Part shown: positions 18,759 through 25,968 of the stretch, piece after piece
Numbering within the stretch: the stretch's first letter is position 1
How the letters are laid out: every line of letters begins with the position of its first letter
Source: an uncultured Collinsella sp.
GTDB lineage: Bacteria; Actinomycetota; Coriobacteriia; Coriobacteriales; Coriobacteriaceae
Direction: 5' to 3'
Length of the DNA stretch: 52,885 bases
Assembly (NCBI GenBank): GCA_900544865.1
Contig: UQXA01000010.1
Location: 1-52,885, forward strand
Notes under the pieces: generated by a model
The model's input: the letters and a program-made list of their open reading frames with translations, nothing else
Databases searched by the model: none
Told to the model about the DNA's origin: nothing
Translations under genes and position numbers: made by a program

Positions 18759-19687
18759 CGAACACCGCCGATTGCCTGCGGAAACACGTGCTCCATAACA
18801 AAGCGGCCACTCTCAATGCGGGCGAGCGCCTTGAGTCCCCCATCGAGCACCAGCGCAAACGGCGCTTTCGAGGCATCGAAATCGGCAAGCGCACGCTCAA
18901 CGGGAATGCGTCGGCCGCAGAGCAGGTCGTCGGCAAGATTGCCCGGCAAGTCAACACGCGTGGCGCCCAAGGCCGCAATGGGATCCAGGGCAAAGCCAGC
19001 GGCGGACTCGGGAGAAAGCTCCTCGACCGCATGACAGGCGCCAATGGAAACAACACCGGAGGCCGTGCGGCGCAGCGCGGAAATGTGCGCGGCGCTCTCG
19101 CAGGCGCGGCCCAGGTCGCGAGCGAGCGCACGTATATAGGTGCCCTTGCTCACCGAGAACGCCACGGTCCACACACACGTATCACCCTCGCCGCCCACGG
19201 CGATCAGGTCGGCGGCATAGACCTCGACGGGGCGCGGAGGTAGGTCCACCGCATTGCCCTCGCGAGCAGACTTGTAGGCGCGAACGCCATTGACCGAGAT
19301 AGCCGAAAACGCCGGCGGCACCTGCATCTGCGGACCCAGCATGGCGGCCAAGCGCTCACGCGCATAGGCAGGATCGCGGAGCTCGTCGGCAACAGCCACC
19401 GTGCGGACCGCCTCGCCCTCCGCATCATCGGTATTGGTCTCGGTGCCAAACGAAATATCGGCGACGTAGCTTTTGGTATCGAGCGTGAGCATGCCCAGCA
19501 GACGGGTGGCCTGGCCCACACCCACCACCATGACGCCGGATGCCATGGGGTCGAGCGTGCCGGCATGGCCGACGCGCCGCTCATGGAGGGCGCGTCGGCA
19601 TTGCGAGACCACATCGTGGGACGTGCAGCCCACCGGCTTATCGACGGCGAGCAGCATATTCAATTGAGAAGGCGTTCGACGAGCCAT
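18755..19687 (-). CDS. truB: tRNA pseudouridine-55 synthase TruB
   Basis: TruB forms pseudouridine 55 in the T loop of tRNAs. The 310-residue protein carries the catalytic motif GHAGTLDPMASGVM with the nucleophilic Asp at about residue 47. The opening DKPVGCTSHDVV and the later GTYIRALARDLG block are also typical. It sits 15 nt after nrnA and overlaps ribF by 4 nt. All family hallmarks are present. Confidence 0.95.
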   Translation of the reverse strand: MARRTPSQLNMLLAVDKPVGCTSHDVVSQCRRALHERRVGHAGTLDPMASGVMVVGVGQATRLLGMLTLDTKSYVADISFGTETNTDDAEGEAVRTVAVADELRDPAYARERLAAMLGPQMQVPPAFSAISVNGVRAYKSAREGNAVDLPPRPVEVYAADLIAVGGEGDTCVWTVAFSVSKGTYIRALARDLGRACESAAHISALRRTASGVVSIGACHAVEELSPESAAGFALDPIAALGATRVDLPGNLADDLLCGRRIPVERALADFDASKAPFALVLDGGLKALARIESGRFVMEHVFPQAIGGVR

Positions 19688-19702
19688 GTACCATCCAATA
19701 AG

Positions 19703-20746
19703 TTAGAGCTCGACGGTCACCGAAGCGGGATCCTCCCCCACCAGCTCGGCCAGCATGGGAAGTGCCACGGCGAGCGTCTCGCGAATTGTTCCGTTGTTGG
19801 AAAAGCCGGCGGCGGCATGATGCCCGCCACCGCCAAAGTTGGCAGCAATCTCGGACACATCGAGGTCGCCCTTGGAGCGCAGGTTGCCACGCACCTTGGT
19901 ATCGCCCTCAATGCCCTTTAAGAACATGCAGACCTCGACGCCCATCACCGAACGCACCACATCGACCAGGCCGTCGCACTCGTCCGAGGTGACACCGCAG
20001 GCCTCAAGGTCGCTCTGGTAGGCATAGCTATACGCCACGCGCCCGTGGGCCACCGTCTTGATGCGGCCCATAACGATGGACTTGAGGTGCAGAAACTCAA
20101 CGCGCATGCTCTGGTAGACCTCGAGTGCCACACGCGCCGGATCGGCACCGTGGGCAACCAGTCGCGAGGCCGCATGGAACGCGGCGGCATCGGCGTTTTG
20201 GTACTGAAAACGGCCGGTATCGGTAACCAAGCCACACAGCAGGCAGGTCGCAACGCCATCACGTGCGACAATGCCGCAATTATCCAAGAAACGGTCGATG
20301 ATCATGGCGCAGGCCGCGGCATCGACGCGCCTCAGGCTCAGCTCGGCAAACTCCTCGCGCGCCGGATGATGATCGAAGCACACCACATGCTTGGAGCGAC
20401 GAAGCACCTCGGCGGAATTATTGAGGCGCTCGACGACCGGTACGTCCACCGAGATGAACAGGTCCGGATTGCCGGCGTACGCAGATGCCGGCACCAGGCG
20501 ATCGGAGCCTTCCATAAAGCGGTAAATGCGAGGAACCGGGTCATCGTCTGCCAGCAGCAGCGCAATGTCCTTGTTGGGGAAAAACTTCATGAGCGAAAGG
20601 CCCAGACCCAATACGGAGCCCAAGGCGTCGCCATCGGGAGAAGTATGTCCCGAAATCGCAATGGAGGACGCACCCTCGATGAGCTCGAGGATGCGTCGCT
20701 GAATATCTGCAGACTCGCACGAGGCGAGGTCGGCGGAATTAGTCAT
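19703..20746 (-). CDS. nrnA: DHH/DHHA1 phosphoesterase NrnA (nano-RNase / pAp phosphatase)
   Basis: NrnA degrades short RNA oligomers and 3'-phosphoadenosine 5'-phosphate. The 347-residue protein shows the metal-binding motifs in order: SGHTSPDGDALGS (about 32-44), CFDHHP (the DHH), DTGRFQYQN, and the DHHA1 glycine loop GGGGHHAAAG near the C terminus. It overlaps rbfA by 8 nt, and rbfA-nrnA-truB is a common order in actinobacteria. Substrate preference is inferred from the family; c-di-AMP or pGpG hydrolysis by relatives is an alternative. Confidence 0.92.
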   Translation of the reverse strand: MTNSADLASCESADIQRRILELIEGASSIAISGHTSPDGDALGSVLGLGLSLMKFFPNKDIALLLADDDPVPRIYRFMEGSDRLVPASAYAGNPDLFISVDVPVVERLNNSAEVLRRSKHVVCFDHHPAREEFAELSLRRVDAAACAMIIDRFLDNCGIVARDGVATCLLCGLVTDTGRFQYQNADAAAFHAASRLVAHGADPARVALEVYQSMRVEFLHLKSIVMGRIKTVAHGRVAYSYAYQSDLEACGVTSDECDGLVDVVRSVMGVEVCMFLKGIEGDTKVRGNLRSKGDLDVSEIAANFGGGGHHAAAGFSNNGTIRETLAVALPMLAELVGEDPASVTVEL

Positions 20747-21149
20747 CTAAAGCTGCCTCCTGGGCGGCATCCGCTATCGGATAGCCGTCCTCGTCCTTTT
20801 CGATCGCAAGCGTGGCGGGAACGTTTTCCAGCGCACGCGTGATGCGCTCGGCCTCATCGGTCGAGCGATCGATGCGAAAATCGAGCTCGGGCGTAACACG
20901 CCAATCGAGCGAGCGAGCCAACAGGCTGCGAATACGGCCCTTAGCGCTAGCGAGCGCCTCCATGACCTCGTCGTAGCGACTCGCATCGCACGACACGTAC
21001 ACGCGCGCGAACGAACGGTCCACCGCGACTTCGACCGCGGTTAAAGTAACCAGGTCGAGACGCGGATCGGAAACCTCAAAGAGCAGGATATAACCGAGCT
21101 TCTCGCGAAGCTGCTCGCCCAGTCGGCGGGTTGCCTGCGTTTGCTTCAT
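20739..21149 (-). CDS. rbfA: Ribosome-binding factor A
   Basis: RbfA helps 16S rRNA maturation and 30S assembly in the cold. The 136-residue protein shows the single KH-like fold pattern, opening MKQTQATRRLGEQLREKLG and holding DPRLDLVTLTAVEV and the ELDFRIDRSTDEAERI block. The acidic tail after about residue 115 is not conserved. It follows infB by 11 nt. Confidence 0.93.
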   Translation of the reverse strand: MKQTQATRRLGEQLREKLGYILLFEVSDPRLDLVTLTAVEVAVDRSFARVYVSCDASRYDEVMEALASAKGRIRSLLARSLDWRVTPELDFRIDRSTDEAERITRALENVPATLAIEKDEDGYPIADAAQEAALDD

Positions 21150-21160
21150 AGCGCTACCCC

Positions 21161-23875
21161 CTACTCGGTACGGGCAACCTGGTCGATACGGTAACCCTCG
21201 ATCTGGTCACCGGGCTTGATGTCCTGGAAGTTCTCCAGGCCAATACCGCCCTCGGAACCGCTCTTGAGGCTCTTGGCCTCGTCCTTGTAGTGGCGCATCG
21301 AGGCGATCTTGCCGTTGAAGACCACGATGCCGTCGCGCACCAGGCGCACGGAATCGGTCGCGGCGATCTCACCCTCCTCGACGCGGACACCGGCGGCGAT
21401 ACCGACTTTGGGCACCTTGAAGGTGTCCAGGACGGTCGCGGTACCCGTGGCGACCTCGACCTCGGTGGGCTTGAGCATGCCGATACGGGCGGCATCGAGC
21501 TCCTCGAGGCACTTGTAGATGACGTCGTAGCAACGGATCTCGACGCCCTCGCGCTCAGCGGCGGAGCGGGCCTTACCGTCGGGACGGACGCCAAATCCGA
21601 TGATGATGGCGTTGGAGGCGTCGGCCAGGACGACGTCGGTCTCGTTGATGGCGCCAACGGCGGAGTGGATCGTGTTGATGCGGACCTCGGACTGATCCAT
21701 CTTGTCGAGCGAGTCCTGAAGGGCCTCGATGGAACCCTGGACGTCGGCCTTGATGATCAGGTTGAGCTCCTTGACCTCGGCGTCGGCAATGGTCTCGAAG
21801 AGGTTCTCGAGCGTGACGTGCTTGACGCGGCTCTGCTCCTCGATACGGGCCTTGAGCGAACGCTCGTCGGCAAGGGCGCGAGCCTCGCGCTCGTCCTCGA
21901 ACACGCGGAACTCGTCGCCGGCGTTGGGCACGGACTGCAGGCCCAGGATCTCGACGGCGTCGGAGGGACCAGCCTCGGTGACGGCACGGCCCTTGGGGTC
22001 GAGCATGGCGCGGACGCGACCGTAGGTAAGGCCGGCGACCAGCGTATCGCCCACGTGCAGGGTACCGCGGGTCACGAGCACGGTAGCGACCGAGCCGCGG
22101 CCCTTGTCGAGCTTGGCCTCGAGGACGTTGCCGGAGGCAAAGGTGTCCGGGTTGGCCTTGAGCTCGAGTACATCGGCCTGGAGCAGCACGGTCTCCAGAA
22201 GGTCGTCGATACCGATCTTCTGCTTGGCCGAGATGTTGACGAACATATTCTGTCCGCCCCACTCCTCGGGGATGACGCCGTACTCGGTGAGCTCCTGACG
22301 CACACGGTCGGGGTTGGCGCCGGGCTTATCGATCTTGTTGACGGCGACGACGATGGGTACGCCGGCAGCCTTGGCGTGGTTGATCGACTCGACGGTCTGG
22401 GGCATGACGCCGTCGTCGGCGGCCACGATCAGAATGACGATGTCGGTCACTTTGGCGCCACGGGCACGCATAGCCGTAAAGGTGGCGTGACCCGGGGTAT
22501 CGATAAAGGTGATCTTGCGGTCGTTGATCATGACCTGCGAAGCGCCGATGGCCTGCGTAATGCCGCCCGCCTCGCCGGCAGCAACGCCGGTGTGACGGAT
22601 GGCGTCGAGCAGCGACGTCTTGCCATGGTCGACGTGGCCCATGACGGTGACGACCGGCGCGCGCGGCTTGAGGTCGGCGGGATCGTCGTAGAACGAGAAG
22701 GTGTTCTCCTCCTCGGGGGTGATGATCTTGATCTGACGGCCCAGGTCGTCGGCAACGAGCTCGACAAGGTCGTCGGACATGGACTGCGTCATGGTGAGCG
22801 GCGTACCAAGCAGGAACAGGCGCTTGATGATGTCGTTGGCCGGAACGTCGAGCGCCTCGGCAAGCTCCTGGACGGTAACGCCCTGGGAGACCTTGATGGC
22901 GTCGAGGTCCTCGGGGTTCACGCCCTGGGCCAGCGCCTCCTCTATCTTGCGCTCCTCCTGCGCCTTGGCAGCCTCGCGCTCGCGCTTCTCCTTGCGCTTC
23001 TTGCGGCGACCGGTGGACTCGCGAGAGGCCTCCTCGACGGCAGCACGAGCCTCCTCGAGCACCTTCTCGCGGCTGTACTCCTCGGCCTCGCGAGCCATGC
23101 GGCTGTAGTGGTCCTCTTCGTTGTTATGACCGCCCTTGCGCTTCTTGCCCTTGCCCTGCTTATCGGGGTTGGGGAAGTCCATGCCGGCAGCGACGTTGTT
23201 GCTGGCGTTGGTGCGATGGCCGTGCGGACGGCCCTCGGAAGCGTTGCGCTCGGAGTTGTTGTCGGAGGCGTTGCGATCGTTACGACGGCCACCGCGGCGG
23301 TCGTTGTTGCCGCCACGACGGTTACCGCGCTCGGCGGCGCGCTCGGCCTTGGCCTTGTCCTCGGCGTCCTTCTTCTCCTTGAGCACGGTCTCCTGTGCGG
23401 CAATCTGGTCGAGAAGCGAACGGAAGCGCGAACCGGAGTCGGAAGCGGGAACGGCGCGGCGCTGGGCCTCGCGGGCAGCCTCCTCCTTCTCGCGGGCAAG
23501 GCGCTCCTGCTCGGCCTTCTTCTTGGCCTCGGCCTCGGCGCGGGCAGCCTCCTCGGCTGCCTGGGCTGCGGCGAACTGGCGGCGCTCCTCCTCGCGTGCC
23601 TTCTCGGCGGCGATGCGCTCGCGCTCGGCCTCGGCGGCGCGTGCGGCCTCCTCGGCGGCAGCTGCCTGCTCCTCGGCCTGCTTGGCGGCCTCGACTTCCT
23701 GGGCGCGGGCCTCGATCACCGAGGCGAGCTGCTTGCGGACCATGGCGACATAAGCGTCCTCCAAGGTGGAGGAAGCGGACTTAGCGGGAATCTTCATATC
23801 GGCGAGATGACCCATCAGTTCCTTGGAGGTCATGCCGAACTCTTTGGCCAGGGTGGACACACGGACTTTTGCCAT
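21161..23875 (-). CDS. infB: Translation initiation factor IF-2
   Basis: IF-2 is the GTPase that places initiator fMet-tRNA on the 30S subunit and drives subunit joining. The 904-residue protein has an IF2N domain at the start (VSTLAKEFGMTSKELMGHL). A very long Ala/Glu/Arg-rich, partly basic linker (about 60-330) follows. The G domain has GHVDHGKTSLLD, DTPGHATF and NKID, followed by domains II-IV. The start is ATG 23875, with AGGTGAAG upstream. The 874-codon plus-strand frame over it is a shadow of its skewed codon use. Confidence 0.96.
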   Translation of the reverse strand: MAKVRVSTLAKEFGMTSKELMGHLADMKIPAKSASSTLEDAYVAMVRKQLASVIEARAQEVEAAKQAEEQAAAAEEAARAAEAERERIAAEKAREEERRQFAAAQAAEEAARAEAEAKKKAEQERLAREKEEAAREAQRRAVPASDSGSRFRSLLDQIAAQETVLKEKKDAEDKAKAERAAERGNRRGGNNDRRGGRRNDRNASDNNSERNASEGRPHGHRTNASNNVAAGMDFPNPDKQGKGKKRKGGHNNEEDHYSRMAREAEEYSREKVLEEARAAVEEASRESTGRRKKRKEKREREAAKAQEERKIEEALAQGVNPEDLDAIKVSQGVTVQELAEALDVPANDIIKRLFLLGTPLTMTQSMSDDLVELVADDLGRQIKIITPEEENTFSFYDDPADLKPRAPVVTVMGHVDHGKTSLLDAIRHTGVAAGEAGGITQAIGASQVMINDRKITFIDTPGHATFTAMRARGAKVTDIVILIVAADDGVMPQTVESINHAKAAGVPIVVAVNKIDKPGANPDRVRQELTEYGVIPEEWGGQNMFVNISAKQKIGIDDLLETVLLQADVLELKANPDTFASGNVLEAKLDKGRGSVATVLVTRGTLHVGDTLVAGLTYGRVRAMLDPKGRAVTEAGPSDAVEILGLQSVPNAGDEFRVFEDEREARALADERSLKARIEEQSRVKHVTLENLFETIADAEVKELNLIIKADVQGSIEALQDSLDKMDQSEVRINTIHSAVGAINETDVVLADASNAIIIGFGVRPDGKARSAAEREGVEIRCYDVIYKCLEELDAARIGMLKPTEVEVATGTATVLDTFKVPKVGIAAGVRVEEGEIAATDSVRLVRDGIVVFNGKIASMRHYKDEAKSLKSGSEGGIGLENFQDIKPGDQIEGYRIDQVARTE

Positions 23876-23896
23876 ATGACTTCACCTACCCTTTCT

Positions 23897-23957
23897 GGCA
23901 CCTTGGGTGCCTAGAGACTGAACGAGCGTGGGAGACGCGCCGGGACCCGCCCGGCGC
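23897..23957 (-). promoter_or_regulatory. Two small hairpins in the nusA-infB spacer
   Basis: The 91-nt gap holds GGCACC/GGTGCC (23898-23911, 3-nt loop) just ahead of the infB ribosome binding site and GCGCCGGG/CCCGGCGC (23937-23957, 5-nt loop) closer to nusA. Neither has a clear U run. They may pause polymerase, protect the message or mark a processing site. YlxR and a ribosomal L7Ae-like gene often occupy this position in other bacteria and are absent here. Confidence 0.5.
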
Positions 23958-23966
23958 AACCGCGCG

Positions 23967-25214
23967 CTAGATCAGGTCCTCCGCATCATCGAAGGCGTCG
24001 GTGTCGTGGACACCGCAGAAACGGGAGCCGGGACGAGCCTGGTTGCGGCACTGGATGCCGTCCTCGGACACGTACTCGCAGCGGCGGACGTCCTCGTCCT
24101 CCTCGTCACCGATCAGGTCGGCGGCGGGCTCCTCGTGAACGGGAACGTTCTTGAGGATGTCGGCGGCAAGCGTCTCGGACTTGATGTCGATGTGCCAGCC
24201 GGTCAGGCGCGCGGCGAGGCGGGCGTTCTGGCCCTCCTTGCCGATGGCGAGGGACAACTGGTCGTCGGGCACGATGACGCCGGCGTAGGCCTTCTCCTCG
24301 TCGATGAGGACGCGGGTGACCTTAGCGGGCGACAGGGCGTTGGCGACGTAGACGGCAGGATCGGCATCCCAAAGGATGACGTCGACGCGCTCGCCACGGA
24401 GCTCGCCCACGACAGCGCGAACACGGCTGCCCTTGGGGCCGACACAGGCGCCCACGGGATCCAGACGGTCGTCGAGCGAGTGGACGGCGACCTTGGAGCG
24501 CTGACCGGGCTCGCGGGCGATCGACTTGATCTGGACGGTGCCCTCATAGATCTCGGGCACCTCCTGCTCAAACAGACGACGCATGAGCTCGGGGTGGGTA
24601 CGGGAGATGACAATCGGCGGACGGCTGTGCTCGCCACGAACCGGCTGCAGGTTGGAGTTGGGGTCGCGAACGTCGATGATCACGGCCTTGATGTGCTGGT
24701 TGTGCAGGTAGCGCTCGCCCATCGGACGCTCGTTGCGCTCGTTCTCGTAACGGCGCTGGTCGAAGTGCGGAAGCTCGGCCTCGACGCCCTCGCGAATCTT
24801 GACGATCGTGAAGTCGGGCGTGGACTGCAGCACGGTACCGCTGATGAGGTCACCGATGCGGCCGGAGAACTCCTCGTAGATCTGCTCGCGGGCAGAGTTG
24901 CGCACGATGGCGTTGATCTCGGCCTTGGCGTGCTGGGCAGCGATGCGGCTCGTGTTCTTGGGGGTAACGTCGATCTCCTCGAACTCGGTGAAGTTGCCCT
25001 CTTCGTCCATGGAATCGTCGATCGGCTCCAGGCGGTAGACGTAGATCTTGCCGGTGGTGCGGTCGATGGTCACCTTGGCGCCCCACTCAAGATGCAGGAT
25101 CTCGGCATAGCTCTTGGCGAGCGACTGCTCCAGGCGGTCGATCAGGTAGAGCTGGTCGATGTGCTTCTCCTGGCAAAGCTCCATCAGGGCGGACATCATG
25201 TCGGATGCTGCCAT
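23967..25214 (-). CDS. nusA: Transcription termination/antitermination factor NusA with C-terminal Cys/His module
   Basis: NusA binds RNA polymerase and modulates pausing, termination and antitermination. The 415-residue protein has an N-terminal polymerase-binding domain, an S1 domain (about 135-200) and two KH domains (GACVGPKGSRVRAVVGEL, later IGKEGQNARLAARLTG). After about residue 345 comes an acidic linker and then Cys379-x9-Cys389-x10-Cys400-x2-His403, which looks like a small zinc-binding module. This tail is not part of Bacillus-type NusA. Its role is unknown. It lies 1 nt after rimP. Confidence 0.94.
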   Translation of the reverse strand: MAASDMMSALMELCQEKHIDQLYLIDRLEQSLAKSYAEILHLEWGAKVTIDRTTGKIYVYRLEPIDDSMDEEGNFTEFEEIDVTPKNTSRIAAQHAKAEINAIVRNSAREQIYEEFSGRIGDLISGTVLQSTPDFTIVKIREGVEAELPHFDQRRYENERNERPMGERYLHNQHIKAVIIDVRDPNSNLQPVRGEHSRPPIVISRTHPELMRRLFEQEVPEIYEGTVQIKSIAREPGQRSKVAVHSLDDRLDPVGACVGPKGSRVRAVVGELRGERVDVILWDADPAVYVANALSPAKVTRVLIDEEKAYAGVIVPDDQLSLAIGKEGQNARLAARLTGWHIDIKSETLAADILKNVPVHEEPAADLIGDEEDEDVRRCEYVSEDGIQCRNQARPGSRFCGVHDTDAFDDAEDLI

Positions 25215-25215
25215 C

Positions 25216-25710
25216 TTACTTTCCTTCCTTCGCGGGCTTGAAGTCGTAGGTGGGCTTCAACTTGCACTTTTTAACATCAGAGAAATCGAGGGTGACGGAC
25301 TCGCCGCCCTCGAGCTCGAGGGTCACGTTCGTCTCGGTGGCGGCGGCAATCTTGCCGGCGTACTTGCGACGGCCCTCGGTGGCGGTGGAGGTGAGCTCAC
25401 AGTTCTCGCCCACAAAGCGGGCAAAGTCGCACGGGCGGCGCAGCGGGCGCGCCATACCCGGACTCGACACCTCGAGCGTATAGCTCGAAGAGATGGGGTC
25501 GAGCTCCTCAATCACATCGCCGACCCACTTGGTGTTGGCCGTGACGTCGTTGAGCGAAAGGCTCTGACCCTCGGCACCCTCGATACGCACGCGCACGCAG
25601 GGGGCCTTGGTGGCACCCACGAGCTCGACGTCGACGATGTCGACATCATGCTGGGGAGCGACGGCCTCGAGCGCGTCGATGATCGCCTGCTCGGTCTTGG
25701 TCTTGACCAT
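25216..25710 (-). CDS. rimP: Ribosome maturation factor RimP
   Basis: RimP assists 30S assembly. The 164-residue protein has the family pattern of an N-terminal alpha/beta domain (IVDVELVGATKAPCVRVRI), the YTLEVSSPGMARPLRR signature and a C-terminal SH3-like barrel. ATG 25710 has GGAGG 7 nt upstream. The open frame runs on to 25863 but has no start signal there, and it crosses the promoter and terminator described in this leader. It is the first gene of the nusA-infB operon. Confidence 0.94.
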   Translation of the reverse strand: MVKTKTEQAIIDALEAVAPQHDVDIVDVELVGATKAPCVRVRIEGAEGQSLSLNDVTANTKWVGDVIEELDPISSSYTLEVSSPGMARPLRRPCDFARFVGENCELTSTATEGRRKYAGKIAAATETNVTLELEGGESVTLDFSDVKKCKLKPTYDFKPAKEGK

Positions 25711-25730
25711 TGCGGCACCTCCATCCATAC

Positions 25731-25763
25731 AAAAAAGAAGCGGGGCCGAAACCCCACTTCTTT
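25731..25763 (-). terminator. Terminator-like hairpin in the rimP-nusA leader
   Basis: In minus-strand RNA, AAAGAAGTGGGG (25763-25752) pairs with CCCCGCTTCTTT (25745-25734, one mismatch) around a 6-nt loop and runs straight into six U. It lies only about 20 nt from the predicted transcription start and 20 nt before the rimP start codon. This is an attenuator layout. In Bacillus subtilis the rimP-nusA operon is autoregulated by NusA-stimulated termination in its leader, and the same idea fits here. Confidence 0.75.
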
Positions 25764-25788
25764 CAATTACAACTTCATTTGCAAGCAA

Positions 25789-25817
25789 ACTATACCAATA
25801 GCTGCGGAAACGTGCAA
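25789..25817 (-). promoter_or_regulatory. Sigma-70 promoter of the rimP-nusA-infB operon
   Basis: On the minus strand TTGCAC (25817-25812), a 17-bp spacer and TATAGT (25794-25789) form a near-consensus promoter. The expected start is near 25782, giving a leader of about 70 nt that contains the terminator-like hairpin. Confidence 0.75.
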
Positions 25818-25903
25818 GCACAGTACGAACCTGCAGGTCAGCGTGCGCACAGCTTCTCCACAAGAATAGGACAATTGACCGCAGACATCAGGGCAGGTAC
25901 ATG

Positions 25904-25943
25904 AAAAACGAGGGACGACCCAACCGGATCGCCCCTCGTCTTT
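25904..25943 (-). terminator. leuS terminator
   Basis: The stem ACGAGGG/CCCTCGT, extended by GCGA/TCGT around a 10-nt loop, is followed by TTTTT in minus-strand RNA. It lies 26 nt after the leuS stop and separates leuS from the rimP promoter. Confidence 0.85.
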
Positions 25944-25968
25944 TATGCGTCAGTTAAGCGCGCAATGC

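Noticed and set aside
21290..23914. 874-codon plus-strand open frame
   Set aside because: Antisense to infB; Gly/Leu/Val-rich shadow of IF-2 codons in GC-rich DNA with no family motif or ribosome binding site.
23928..25241. 437-codon plus-strand open frame
   Set aside because: Antisense to nusA, which has clear S1 and KH motifs on minus.
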